Of a DNA stretch of 64,000 bases, positions 1-18,220 are shown in pieces. The stretch's first letter is position 1, and every line of letters begins with the position of its first letter. The notes below the pieces were generated by a model. That model was not told where the DNA came from. It was given only the letters and a program-made list of their open reading frames with translations, and did not search any database. The position numbers and the translations under genes are program-made. This DNA is from Lepus europaeus (lineage: Eukaryota; Chordata; Mammalia; Lagomorpha; Leporidae). The DNA lies in contig NC_084836.1 of assembly GCF_033115175.1 (NCBI RefSeq), positions 76,412,253 through 76,476,252 on the forward strand, read 5' to 3'.

Positions 1-3000
1 CATAAGGAGTGTGACCAACCACAAGGAATGTGACCAACCATGGGGAGTGTGACCAAACACAAGGAGTGTGACCAAACGTGGGGAGCGTGAACAACTATGA
101 GGACTGAGACCAACCACAAGGAGTGTGACCAACCAGGGGGAGTGTGACCAACTACGTGGAGTCTGGACAACCACAGGGAGTGTGGCCAACCACAGGGAGT
201 GTGAACAACCATGGGGAGTCTGGACCACCACAGGGAGTGTGACCAAACACAGGGAGTGTGACCAATCTGGGAGTGTAACCAACTACAGGGAGTGCGACAA
301 CCATGGGGCGTGTGAGCATCCACAGGGCAGCGACCAACCATGGGGAGTGTGACCAACCACGGGGAGTCTGGAAAACCACAGGAAGTGTGACCAACCATGG
401 AGAGTGACCAACCAAAGGGAGTCTAGACAACCATGGTGAGTGTGACCAACCACAGGGAGAGTGACCAACCATGGGGAGTGTGACCAACTGGGGAGTATGG
501 ACAACCACAGGGTGTGTGACCAACCACAGGGTGTCTGGACAACCACACGGAGTGTGACCAACTACAGGGAGTGTGACAACCATGGGGAGAGTTCCAACCA
601 CAGGGAGTGTGACCAACCAAAGGAATGTGACCAACCATGGAGAGTGTGAGCAACCACGGGGAGTCTGGACAACCACACGCAGTGTGACCAACCACAGGGA
701 GTGTGACCAACCACGGGGAGTGTGACCAACCACAGGGAGTCTGGACAACCACAGGGAGTGTGAACAACCACAGGGAGTGTGACCAACCATGGGGAGTGTT
801 ACCAACTACAGGGAGTGTGACAACCATGGGGAGAGTTACCAACCACAGGGAATGTGACCAACCATGGGGAGTGTGACCAACCATGGAGAGTGTGACCAAC
901 CACACGGAGTCTGGACAACCACAGGGAGTGTGACAAACACAGGGAGTGTGACCAACCTGGGGAGTGTAACCAACTACAGTGAGTGTGACACCCATGGGGA
1001 GTGTGACCAACCACAGGGCATGCAACCAACCATGGGAAGTGTGCCCAACCATGGAAGTCTGAAAACCACAGGAAGTGTGACCAACCATGGCGAGTGACCA
1101 AACAAAGGGAGGCTAGACAACCACAAGGAGTGTCACCAACCAGAGGGAGTGTGACCAACCACGGGGAGTGTGACCAACCACAGGGAGTGTGACCAACCTG
1201 GGGAGTGTGACCAACTACAGGAAGTGTGACAACAATGCGGAGAATGACCAATCACAGGGCATACAACCAACCATAGGGAGTGTGACCAAAAATGGGCAGT
1301 CTGGAAAACCACAGGAAGTGGAGAGTGACTAAAAAAAGGGAGTCTGGACAACCACAGGGAGTGTGACAAAACACAGGGAGTGTGACCAACCTGGGGAGTG
1401 TACCAACTACAGGGAGTGTGAGAACCACGGGGAGAGTGACCAACCACAGGGCATGCGACCAACCATGGGAGTGTGACCAACCACAGGGCATACAACCAAC
1501 CATAGGGGGTGTTACCAAATATGGGGAGTCTGAAAAACCACAGGAAGTGGAGAGTGACCAAACAAAGGAAGTCTAGACAACCATAAGGAGTGTGACCAAC
1601 CACAGGGAATGTTACCAACCATGGGGAGTGTGACCAACCACAGGGCATGCGACCAACCATGGGGAGTGTGCCCAACCATGGAAGTCTGAAAACCACAGGA
1701 AGTGTGACCAACCATGGCGAGTGACCAAACAAAGGGAGGCTAGACAACCACAAAGAGTGTGACCAACCAGAGGGAGTGTGACCAACCAAGGGGAGTGTGA
1801 CCAACCACGGGGAGTCTGGACAACCACAGGGAGTGTGACCAACCTCAGGGAGTGTGACCAACTGCAGGGCATGAGACCACCATGGGGAATGTGACCAACC
1901 ATGGCGATGTGACCAACCACAGGGCGTGTGACCACCATAATGAATGTGACCAACCATGACGAGTATGACCATCACAGGGTGTGTAACCAAACAGGGAAGT
2001 GTCACCAAACAGGGACTGTGGCCTACCATGGGAGTATGACCAAATACTGAGAGTGTGAGCAACTACTGGGAGTTTGACCAACCACAGGGAGTGTGACCAC
2101 CCATGGCGGTTGTGACCAACCATAGGGCATGTGACCAACCACAGATGTGTGACCACGATGGGGAATGTGACCAACCGTGACAAGTATCACCAAGAATGAA
2201 GGGTGTGAACACCACAAAGAATTGACCAATTATGGACAGTATGACCTACCATGGGGAGTGTGAAAAACCACAGGGTGTATGACCAACCAGGGGGTATCAC
2301 CAAACAGGGACTGTGGCATACCATGGGAGGTGTGACCAAACACTGAGAGTGAGCAACTACTGGGAGTGCGACCAACCACATGGAGTATGACCACCCATGG
2401 CAAGTGTGACCAACCACAGGCATGTGACCAGCCATGGTGAGTGTGAATAAACATGAGAAATGTGACCAACCACATGGAGAGTGACCAACCATTAGGAGTA
2501 TGACCAACCATGGTAAGTGTGACCAACCATGGAGAGTGTGACCAACCACGGCGAGTGTGACCAACCACAGGGCATTAGACCACCATGGAGAGTGTGCCCA
2601 ACTGTGTTGAATGTGACCAAACACAGGGTGTGTGATCAACCAGGGAGGTGTGACCAAATAGGAACTGTGGCCAACCATGTAGAGTGACCAAACACTGAGA
2701 TTATGAGCAACTACTGGGAGTGTGACAACAGGGAGTGTGACCAACCATGGCGAGTGTGACCAACCACAGGGCAAGAGACCACCATGGGGATTGCGACCAA
2801 CCTTGGCGAGTATGAACAACCACAGGGCATGTGACCACCATGGGGAGTACAACCAACCATGGCGAGCATGACCTACCACAGGGCGTGTGACCACCATGGT
2901 AATGTGACCAACCATAGGGGGTGTAACCAACCAGGGGGTGTGACCAAACAGTGACTGTGGCCAACCATTGGGAGTGTGACCTATCACTGAGAGTGTGAGC

Positions 3001-3778
3001 CACTACTGGGAGTGTGACCAACCTCAGGGCATGAGACCACCATGGGGAGTGTGACCAACCATGACGAGTGTGACCAACCATGACGACTATGACCAACAAT
3101 AGAGGGTGTGAACACCACAAGGAGTTGACCAATTATGGACAGTATAACCAACCATGGTGAGTGTGACCACCACATGGCATGTGACCACACATGGGGAGTG
3201 TGATCAACCACGGCAAGTGTGACCAAGCATGGCGTGTGTGACCAATCACGGGGAGAGTGACCAACCATGAGGAGTGTGTACAACCTCAGGGAGTGTGACA
3301 AACCATGGAGAGTGTGAGCAACCATGGTGAGGGTGACCAACCACAGGGCATGTGACCACCCATGGGGATTGTGACCAACCATGGCGAGTGTTACCAACAA
3401 CTGAGGTTGTAAACACCACAAGGAGTTGAACAATCATGGACCGTATGACCAACCACGGGGAGTGTGACCAACCACAGGGGAGTATGACCAACAATGGGGC
3501 GTGTGAACAAACACAGGGAGTGTGACTACCATGGAGAGTGTGGACAACCTCAGGGGAGTGTGCCCAAGCTTAGGGAGTGTGAATAACCATGGGGGGTGTG
3601 ACCAACCACAGGGAGTGAAGCAAACCCACAGGGAGTGTGCCCAAGCTTAGGGAGTGTGAATAACCATGGGGGGTGTAAACAACCACAGGGAGTGTGATCA
3701 AGCATGGGGAGTGTGACCGACCACAGGGATTGTGAACAACTATAGGCAGTGTGAACAACCATGGTGTGTGTGAAATCT
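1..3778. repeat. Minisatellite/satellite array, 19-bp unit with higher-order structure
   Basis: The array is built on the unit AGTGTGACCAACCACAGGG (19 bp) with many variants (CATGGGG for CACAGGG, GTCTGGACAA for GTGTGACCAA). It begins before base 1, so its full length is unknown. Three sections can be told apart by shared variants. From 1 to about 1840, blocks recur at 627 bp (33 units) and about 229 bp (12 units). From about 1840 to 3520, a block containing ACTGTGG recurs at 2014, 2309, 2663 and 2953. From 3540 to 3778, a 77-bp block is duplicated. The reverse strand of the unit has no stop codon in any frame, so long meaningless reading frames arise. Confidence 0.95.
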
Positions 3779-4158
3779 GCCTCAATAGGCAGCAAATGGA
3801 GCAGTGAAAGATTAAAACCTTTAGAAGCCCTCACATAAATAAAAATTAAAGACAAAAATATCACTAAGCACAAACACGTGTGAGGGACCTCCCCAGCTTT
3901 CTCATCTCATGGTGATGCCGTTGCTTCAAGCCTGATGCTCGGGGTGGGGTCCCAGACTCTCCACTGACAGTGCCGTGCAAAGTAGATGCCAAGGAGACTT
4001 CCTTCACTAGGGGTGTCACAAGGAGGAAATGTGTTGATGGAGGTGATGCATGTCTCATTATACCTGGCACAGAGGAGGACTCCACTTACAGGGCCACTTG
4101 TTTTAGCACTGATATGTGGCCAACCACATATGGTCACTGATATGTGACCACCAGTGCT
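3779..4158. other. Unique sequence between satellite and first SINE
   Basis: No gene or clear repeat family is visible. Around 4110-4150 there are two short stretches resembling the satellite unit (TGTGGCCAACCACA and TGTGACCACC), which may be a decayed or ancestral piece of the array. Confidence 0.4.
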
Positions 4159-4169
4159 TTTAGCACTGG

Positions 4170-4433
4170 TGGGGCCGGTGCTGTAGCTCACCTGGTTAAT
4201 CCTCTGCCTGCGGCACCGGCATCCCATATGGGTGCCTGGTTCTAGTCCCAGTTGCTCCTCTTCCAGTCCAGCTCTCTGCTGTGGCCTGGGAAGGCAGTGG
4301 AGGATGGTCCAAGTGCTTGGCCCCCTGCACCCGCATGGGAGACCAGGAGGAAGCACCTGGCTCCTGGCTTCAGATCGGCATAGCTCCAGCCATAGTGGCC
4401 ATTTGGGGAGTGAACCAATGGAAGGAAGACCTT

Positions 4434-4479
<46 letters not shown>

Positions 4480-4518
4480 ACTCTGTCAAATAAAAAATTT
4501 TAAAAATTAAAAAAAATA
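4170..4518 (+). repeat. CSINE, full length
   Basis: The tRNA-like head GGGGCCGGTGCTGTAGCTCA is followed by the typical C-repeat body, a CT-repeat at 4436-4472 and an A-rich tail. It is flanked by the target-site duplication TTTAGCACTGG at 4159-4169 and 4519-4529. Confidence 0.93.
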
Positions 4519-4529
4519 TTTAGCACTGG

Positions 4530-6202
4530 CATATAATACTTTTCAGGAGTATTTTCTCTTTGCTATTGTTCTCTTTGTGGTGCCAAGCTGACTCTTCACT
4601 AGCCTCCTGGCTGGCTGATGGCAGATTTCCTAGCACTGAGCTTGGGTGTTGCCCAGAAGGCCTCAGAGCATCTGGGGGTAACTGTGAGTTTTTGGGCCCA
4701 GGGCATGTTTGCTCAGAAAATGAGGACACACAGTTCAATGGAAGTCCTTGGTTCTAGAATCCAGAGGCATCAGAGCCCCCATGGGCTTGTAAACAGAGAT
4801 CCCAGGGTCCTCCCACTCTGGGGTTCTGGGTCAGTATGGCCAGATAGGGCCCAGGCCTTGCTGTCCTCACTGGTTTAGAGCTGATACTGCTAGCCCAGGG
4901 CCCATACTTTGAGAACCACTGATAAATGGTCAGGGGACCACTTCCAGGAGCCACGTCTTGGAAGGTAGACCGTGTGTTTCTAGGGGCTATCAGAAGACAG
5001 GGCTCTGGACACCTGAGGACATACACAAAAGGACTAAAGGGAGGGGAAGACAAGATGGCCTCAGGAGCACCAAGTTACATGAGGTCTAGAACTTTCCAGC
5101 TGTGGTAGGGTCATCTGGGAAGGGCCCATGGTTGGGAGCCGCTTAGGCTGGGCTTTGACAGGTAAGGGACTTCTGCTCATACCTGGCACTGTCGGTGTTT
5201 TGTGGTTGGCTTAAAACACGGGCTCCTGCTGTGAAGGGGGGGTGTCTCTGTCCTGTTCCTGGATCTGGGTGGGCTTGGGGCTACTTAGACCAGTCACATG
5301 CTGGTGAGCCATACATGTGATGCGGCTGCTCTTCCATCACCAGCAAGGAAGGAGCTAGGAGTTGGTGTCGCCACGGTAAGGAGCAACAGGGCTGTGCTCC
5401 AGCAGGGACCACGGTGGCTGTGGGACAAGGAGGGAGTGGAAGAGCATGGAAGAAGTAAGAGACAGTAGACAGCGTTCCTGGCTGCAAACCGCAGAAAACA
5501 GGTGCAGCCAGCTGACACAGAATCGAAGTCATAATAGCTGCGCGTCGTAAGAAGCCAAGAGCAGTCAGCAATGGCCGTCACCATCAGTAGCTGGAGGTGA
5601 TCTTGGGATGGAGGGTGGAGAGCTGAGGACAGTGCCCAAGATCCTATTCTGGCCCCTGGGGTAGGGGCGGGGCAGTGCAGACTGGAGAGGAAGCAGCTGG
5701 ATCCAGCTCTGGGTGAGCTGTTTCAGTGCTCCTGGGAGACCCCAGGGGACAAATGGGCAGGAGACCATTGGAGATGGGGACCTGGCTGCAGGAGCAAGTC
5801 CTGGGCTGGAGATGGACCTCAGGACCTTTGCTGGGTTCTGATGATTGCACCATGGGTTTCTGTGTGTACATGTGGTGGTGGTGGGGGGGGGGGAGTGGGA
5901 GAAGCACCCAGATTGATGCTGAGTGGGCATTGCAGAAGTCGTGCAAGTCAGGTACTTTGGGGAACCCCAGTGGGAAGTGAGATGGGAACAGGAAGCCTCC
6001 CAGCTTCAAAGGCAGAGCCTGAGACAGGGTCTGGGGGCACGAGATTTATTGGAGGTGAGGAGGGAAGGAGATCCCAGGAGAAAGGGAGGCCAGAGATGGG
6101 CGGGGAAAGGGGCTGAGCAAGGCTGGGACTTGTGTCCTGACCCTCGAGGAGAGTGAATTCTGGAGAAATAACTACAGAAAGGGAGGGGTGGTCCACATGG
6201 TA
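4530..6202. other. Intergenic DNA, no recognisable feature
   Basis: Short open frames occur on both strands but none resembles a known protein or has splice-site support. A G-run (5881-5893) follows TGG repeats. Confidence 0.5.
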
Positions 6203-6750
6203 CCTCGTATCAGTTGTCATATGTGGGTGTGTGCTTGTGTGTGTTTATGTGTGTATGTGTATTGTGCGGGTGTGTGTTCATGTGTATATGTGTGTGCTAT
6301 GTGTATGTGTGTATGTATATGTGTGTGCTTGTGTGTAGGTATGTGTGTGGTGTGTGTATGTGCATGTGTGTGTATGTATGTGTGCATTCGTGTATGTATA
6401 TATGTTTGTGTGTTTGCATACATGTGTATGTGTGTTTATATGTGCATGTGTATATGTGTGTTATGTGTGTACACATGCACATATGTGTGTGCTTATATGT
6501 GCATGTGTGTTTTGTGTATATGCACATGTATGTTTATGTGTGTGCATGTATTGTATGTGTGTATGTATGTTTGTGTGTATGTGTTTTTATGTGTGTTTTA
6601 TGTTTTTATGTGAATGTGTGTATATGTGTATGTATTGTGTATATGTATATGTGTGTTTATGTGTGTGTATGTATTGTGTGTGTATGTTTTTATGTGTGCA
6701 TGTGTATGTGTGTGTTTTTTGTATATGTATATTTGTGTCTGAGTGTGTGT
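6203..6750. repeat. TG/TA-rich microsatellite (alternating purine-pyrimidine)
   Basis: About 545 bp consist almost wholly of TGTG, TGTA and TGCA steps on the + strand. The tract is impure and variable rather than a uniform (TG)n. It gives Cys-Val-Met-Tyr frames on the + strand and His-Thr frames on the - strand, which are artefacts of composition. Such tracts can adopt left-handed Z-DNA. Confidence 0.93.
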
Positions 6751-8600
6751 TCTGGATCAAGGAGTTTTGTCAGTCCAGGGCAATTCTCTCTCCATGAGTG
6801 GGCAAGATGAGCTGCTGGCAGCCCACATTCCAGAAGCTGGGGAAGGTGCCCCCAGGGTCCCTGTCTGTGGGGAGCAAGGGCACCAGGGAAGGAAGCCATG
6901 TGGAGCTTGACTGCAGCAAGGAACTGCACCACAGTCCTGCTGGATGCCTCTGGGAGGAGCGGAGAATGTAGGCTGTCCATAATCCAGCCTGTGTCGGTCT
7001 GTGGTCCAGGGCTGCTCACACCTGGTAGTTCTTGGCATCTCAGGCTGGCAGACAAAGTGGAGTTAGCCTAGAGAAAGCGGCTGGGCCAGGTGCAGGTGGG
7101 GTAGCCAGGCAGGAGATGGGGACAGAGCACAACAGTGCCTGCTTCCAGAGGCTGTAAGGAGGGCTCAAAACCCAGCAGAGGCAGAGGAGAATCAGACGGA
7201 CAGCAAAGCCAGGGAATCCCAAGGTGGTGCTTCTTCCCACGCTGGCGCCCCACGGACGGCTTGCCCCGGCCAGTCTGGCCCATCCAGTCCCAGCCTGGAG
7301 CTGTGAAGAGCCCAAACGCACCCAGACAGGACAGATCCGCGAGAGCCAGTGGCCAGGCTGGAAGCCGGAGGCGCACTCGCAGTTGGGCGACAGAGAGGGC
7401 TTGGAAACCTTCCCTGGAAAATAATGAGTGGAGAACCCCTTTACTGATTAGTTAAATCCCGGATAATCCTGGCTGATGAAGGCAGAGCCAGACCCCTTAA
7501 TGGATTTTTAGGGTTCCAAAACGACTCCTTGGGGTGGCCCAGGGCGATTGGCATGGGGGGTGAGGAGCAGGGAGGCTGGGAGGACCCCATCCTCCCGGCT
7601 TCCAAGGCTCGGAGGAGACCCCCAGAAGCGGGAGTACAGGCGGACGCAGCCGCCTCTGAGGCGCCCCGCAGACACGCAGGAGGTGGAGCGCTTCCTCCAT
7701 CGCTGTGCATACCGAGCGAAGCGCTTGGCCCGGCTCTGGACCCCTAGAGATGAGTCCCTGAGCTGATCAGCTAGGGTTAGGGATGGGGTCAGCGCTGGGT
7801 CCGGTCGGCGGGAAGCGGCTCTCGCCAGACAGAGGTACCGTGCGCTCGCCGCCGCCACCCAGCCGGACTGGAATCCAGCCTGCCCCCTGCTCGGATCCCC
7901 AAAGCCCCTCGTGACTGGTGGAGCTGGAGATGGCGTTACGCGGGGAACTACAGACGGCCTCAGCGGCCCCCACCCCATTCCCAATCTCTTCGCCCCCTTT
8001 CCACGCATCTCCCATTTATCTTTGAGCGTCCAGTGGGACCAGGTTTATTAGGCTGTTGCTTTCATACGCAAAATGAGTTTGGTAAGATCCTTCGCAGGGG
8101 CTTGGAAGCCGACGTGCTGCTGGCCCCAGGCCTCGGTTACCTTGCGGAGAGACCGAGATTGGGATGACCTTGCTCGACCTTTTGTTGTCTGTGCGTCCCT
8201 GGCCATCTCCTAGGGGTCCTCAGGCAGCAACTGGGGGCGGAGGGGAGACAGGGGATCCCAGATCATCGAGCAGCAGAGCCGGTGGCGTGGGCCTCCCAGG
8301 CTGCGAGCGCGGTGCACGCGTGGGCCAGAGTTCCCTTGAGCGTGAGTCACCTTGGGGCTCCTGTCCCGCCTCTCCGCCCCGGGGCCGGGCTACAGAATGT
8401 ATAGAATCGTCGGAGTTTCACCCAACTGGGTCCCCCAGATTCGGCTCTACGAAGGACGACGCCTCAGAGGGGAGCTCTTCGGCAGGGACCGGCGTCCCCA
8501 GCGCCTTGTCCGTAAATCCAGAGATAAATTTGGAGGGGGAGGGGAGAGGAATTCCTGGCCGAGCCCAAAACAACGCTGGCGTCTAAAGCCGCCCCCGCCC
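6751..8600. other. Intergenic DNA upstream of VSX1, increasingly GC-rich
   Basis: No coding exon is recognised. Two short stretches look like candidate regulatory DNA: 7445-7475, which holds GATTA and GGATAATCC, and 8039-8095, an AT-rich patch with TTTATTAGGC and ATACGCAAAATGAG inside GC-rich flanks. Both are composition-based guesses. Confidence 0.4.
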
Positions 8601-8639
8601 CCGACCCCGCCCCCGCCCTGGACAATTACCCCAAAGGAA

Positions 8640-8765
8640 AGTTATTGTTCTGCTAATCCCAGGAACAGCTTGCCAGAGCAGATTTGGGTCTTCCTTTAAT
8701 AATGGAAAGTTAATGCGTAGCCCCTTGTAATTATCTCGATCGGGAGGCCCGCGTGTAATCCGCTC
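8640..8765 (+). promoter_or_regulatory. Candidate retinal enhancer upstream of VSX1
   Basis: Within about 125 bp there are two TAATCC sites (8654-8659 and 8756-8761; CRX/OTX type), one TAATTA core (8728-8733; VSX/RAX/LHX type), plus TTAATAATGG and TTAATG. This sits in GC-rich DNA where such AT-rich words are not expected, about 1.1-1.2 kb before the VSX1 start codon. That it acts as an enhancer is an inference; conservation was not checked. Confidence 0.4.
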
Positions 8766-9138
8766 GTTTAGCCGACGCGCGGCGAGCTGGAGACCGGCTT
8801 TGCAAGCTCGCGATGCGCGCAGGCAGCCGCGCCGCACCCGGGAGATCCGGAGGGTCCCCCTGGCTCGCTCGGAGACCCCTGGCCGTGGGGACTGCGAGAG
8901 ACTGCTTCCAGGGCTCTCGGACTGGGCCCAGGGCTCAGAGTCACGGGGATCAGGTGGGCTCAAAACCCGATCCAGCAAGCGGCTTTACCCACTTGCCTGC
9001 TTTGGCGCCAACTCGAACAAAACGCAAATCCAACTTTCTTTCAATAATCCTAAAACCTGGCACGGTTTGTTAGCTCCGGTGAGGACTGCGCCCCAGGAGG
9101 CACTCTTTTAATTCAACTTCCGCCGCCACCGCTTAAAC

Positions 9139-9200
9139 GTGGCTATATAAAACGCTGGTACATACATAGTTAAATAAAAATAATAATTGCTTATCTGAAA
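9139..9200. other. AT-rich patch with TATATAAAA word
   Basis: GGCTATATAAAACGC at 9141-9155 is followed by a run of AT-rich sequence to about 9200 within otherwise GC-rich DNA 700 bp upstream of VSX1. It could be a cryptic promoter element or conserved non-coding DNA; no transcript is evident. Confidence 0.25.
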
Positions 9201-9339
9201 TTCTGACTTCACCTGGCCTCTGGCCAGGCACCCTGCTCTGTGGTCCACGCCCTTCCCCCAGCGCGTGTGGGTTTGCGACACCTCTCCGCCCACCCACCCA
9301 GTAGTGTGGGTTTGGCTGCAGGCAGAGAGCAGGCACGGG

Positions 9340-9343
<4 letters not shown>

Positions 9344-9379
<36 letters not shown>
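9344..9379. repeat. Pure poly-T tract, 36 bp
   Basis: Thirty-six uninterrupted T residues lie 500 bp upstream of VSX1. No SINE body or target-site duplication is visible beside it, so it looks like a free-standing homopolymer. Confidence 0.9.
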
Positions 9380-9382
<3 letters not shown>

Positions 9383-9781
9383 TCTTTCCCCATGGGGATT
9401 TTTGGAGGCTCCTGCGGTGAAGTTGTAGGGCGGGCGGGGATAACTTTCGTTGTGGATGGGGGGGTGCGATGCGAAGGGGCCCCAGGAGTTCATGGGTCGT
9501 GTCCAGTAAGCGTGGAGGATCTGGAAGGAAGGGAGGCTGCGCCTTGGACCCACAGGCAGAAGGAGAGTTGTTTTGTCCCTGCCCACAACACACAACCCCC
9601 CATCCCCACCCCCACCCGAGAATGGGGCCGGGGCGGGCAGGGGGACAGCTGGGGAGAAGAGGGACTAAGGGAGATACCGCGGGGCCCGCAGCTGCGGGGG
9701 CGGCGACCGAGGGGAGGGGAGGGCCGTCGGCCGCATCCCGTCTCTCGGGGTCCCTAACAGCGACGCGCCCTCGTCCAGCTG

Positions 9782-9809
9782 ATTGGAGCGGGCAGCCTAG
9801 CCGTATAAA
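9782..9809 (+). promoter_or_regulatory. VSX1 core promoter: inverted CCAAT and TATA box
   Basis: ATTGG (inverted CCAAT) is at 9782-9786 and TATAAA at 9804-9809. The expected transcription start is near 9835, leaving a 5' UTR of only about 45 bases before the ATG at 9879. Confidence 0.6.
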
Positions 9810-9878
9810 GCGTCCTCTGAGCTGGGCCACCAGCCCAAGGTGACCCAGAGAGGGTCGCGCTTCGCCTCCTGAGACGAC

Positions 9879-16325
<6,447 letters not shown>

Positions 16326-17010
16326 GACAAATATTCTCATTTTTACTTTCTCCTTATGCAACGTCACCTACTTTAAGAGGACAGATGGGTGACTTAGGGA
16401 AAATCCCATTGCATTCTAGAATGGAGACTGTTCCTCAAAGGCACATGAACCGGCAAACTGGGTGTAAAATTCCGATTCTGTTTTGTAGAACTTGATCAGG
16501 GATCTGCTGCTGGGCACCGTTTGAGATGTTCACATGCAGTGTATAGATTAATAGGCTAGAGCTGACATCTGAGCTTTGAGTTTGAAAATATGAATACCTG
16601 TGACCTTGGGAAGAATCAGATGTCTTGGTAGTGAAGACTCTGTGCAGACCCACGTGTGAATTCCAGTATCTTCACCTTGAACTTGGCCTTGACTATTTCC
16701 CCTCTCTTGTTAGGGGGATGCTTCTGTGTTCTTCCTAGCGTCGTTTGCCAGGCTATGTGCAGTGGGACTGATGAACAAAACAGCAAGAGAACGAAAGCCA
16801 TGTTTCCTCTCCCCTTCCATATTGCAGGAGGCCATATTCAGCAGCTGTTAGCCTATGCAGAAAGGGTGTTTCAAGGTCAGACCAGTCTCCTTGGTCTTTC
16901 AAAATTTATATTTGGAAGCACTTTAGTGACTTGGGTTTCATGAATGTTTCCTTTCCTGGGTTTCCTTTGTCAATTATTTATGATTTAAAAATAAATGTTC
17001 TGTGGAGTGT
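16326..17010 (+). other. VSX1: Probable VSX1 3' UTR
   Basis: The sequence after the stop is unique and AT-rich. The first good polyadenylation signal is AATAAA at 16990-16995, so the transcript may end near 17010-17015. The true end is unverified, and VSX1 is known to use extra downstream exons in some human transcripts. Confidence 0.4.
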
Positions 17011-17027
17011 TTGCTGTTACATGCTAT

Positions 17028-17145
17028 CAATCACTGCACTCTTTCTATCAATCACTGTACTGTTTCCATCAATCACTATTCTGTTTCTTTCAATCACTGT
17101 ACTCTTTCTATCAATCATTGTACTCTTTCTCTCATGCACTGCACG
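17028..17145. repeat. 21-bp tandem repeat, about 5.5 copies
   Basis: The unit is ATCAATCACTGTACTCTTTCT with a few substitutions. Because 21 is a multiple of 3, it reads as a repeated heptapeptide (SITVLFL) on the + strand, which is incidental. Confidence 0.88.
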
Positions 17146-17192
17146 TCTCCACTATTGCCGATCCTCTGGTAGCCTCTCCCCTCATATGCTTT

Positions 17193-17455
17193 TTCATTTT
17201 AAAATTTTTATTTTATTTGTTTGAGACAGACAGAGCTCCCATCTGTTGGTTCACTCCCCTACAAAGTCAGGAGCCAAGAACTCAATTTAGGTCTCCCACG
17301 GGGTGACAGGGACACAGGGACTTGAGCCGTCGCCTGCTGCCTCCCAGGGTGCTCATGAACAGGAAGCTGGAAGCAGGAGCCATGCCAGGATTCAAACCTA
17401 GGCTCTCTTATACGGGATGGGGGCTTAAGCACCACCCCCAAATGCTTGCCCTGCT
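17193..17455 (-). repeat. Old CSINE, antisense
   Basis: The reverse tail TTTTATTTTATTTGTTTGAG is followed by a diverged C-repeat body ending near AATGCTTGCCC. Confidence 0.75.
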
Positions 17456-17827
17456 AATGGCTTTTCAACCTCAGGAAGGCTAAAGCAGCCATTCTCAGGC
17501 TATGGCGTGTACCAGGTGTTGCTTCGTAAACAGTGGCCATGTCTGACTCACTTTTGGGAGTCCAGAGAGAGATCACATCTTGTTAACGGGGACATGTGGT
17601 GCCTTGTGAAGACGGTGGAGCGGCAGAAGGAAGCTGGGAGGCTGCTACTCTATTCTGTAAGGCAGCATGGGCCTCTGCTGGGCTGGGCCTGGCACTCCCA
17701 TCTCTCTGGATGAAGACACAGAGCGGCTTCACTTGCAGCCTGTTTTTCTCAGCTGGCGCTTGTTCTGTATCGCTGTGCAAGCTAAATGTTACCCATCACT
17801 TACTTAATGATGGGCCTATCTTCCTTT

Positions 17828-18130
17828 ATTTTTTTAAGGATTTATTTTATTTAGTTGAAAAGCAGAGTGGTAGAGAAAGGACAGACAAAGGGATCTTTGA
17901 TCTGCTGGTTCATTCCCCAAATAGCTGTCACAGCTGGAGCTGGAGCTCCATCCAGGTGTCCCAAGTGGGTGCAGGGGCCCAAGTCCTTGGGCCATTCTCT
18001 GCTGCCTTCCCAGTGCATTAGCAGGGAGCTGGATCAGGAGTGGAGCAGCCAGGATTCAAACTGACACTCTGATATGGGATGCCTGCTTTGCAGGCAGTGG
18101 TTTAACCCACTGAGGCACAACATCGACCAC
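17828..18130 (-). repeat. CSINE, antisense
   Basis: The tail TTTTTTAAGGATTTATTTTA begins the element; the body runs to CACTGAGGCACAACATCGAC, the reverse of the tRNA-like head. Confidence 0.85.
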
Positions 18131-18220
18131 ACAGGTCATTTTAAATGCATAAGAAAACACTGCTCACCGCTGACATACATTCTTGATGTAGGATCAGGTT
18201 CTCATGGGACAGAATGCTTT

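Noticed and set aside
125-3873. Many long open frames in the satellite, up to 309 codons on the - strand
   Set aside because: The reverse complement of the 19-bp unit has no stop codon in any frame, so frames are open by composition alone. The proteins are degenerate repeats of HTPCGWSHSPWLVTLP-like words.
6188-6810. Cys/Val/Met-rich and His/Thr-rich frames in the TG tract
   Set aside because: They are direct translations of a microsatellite.
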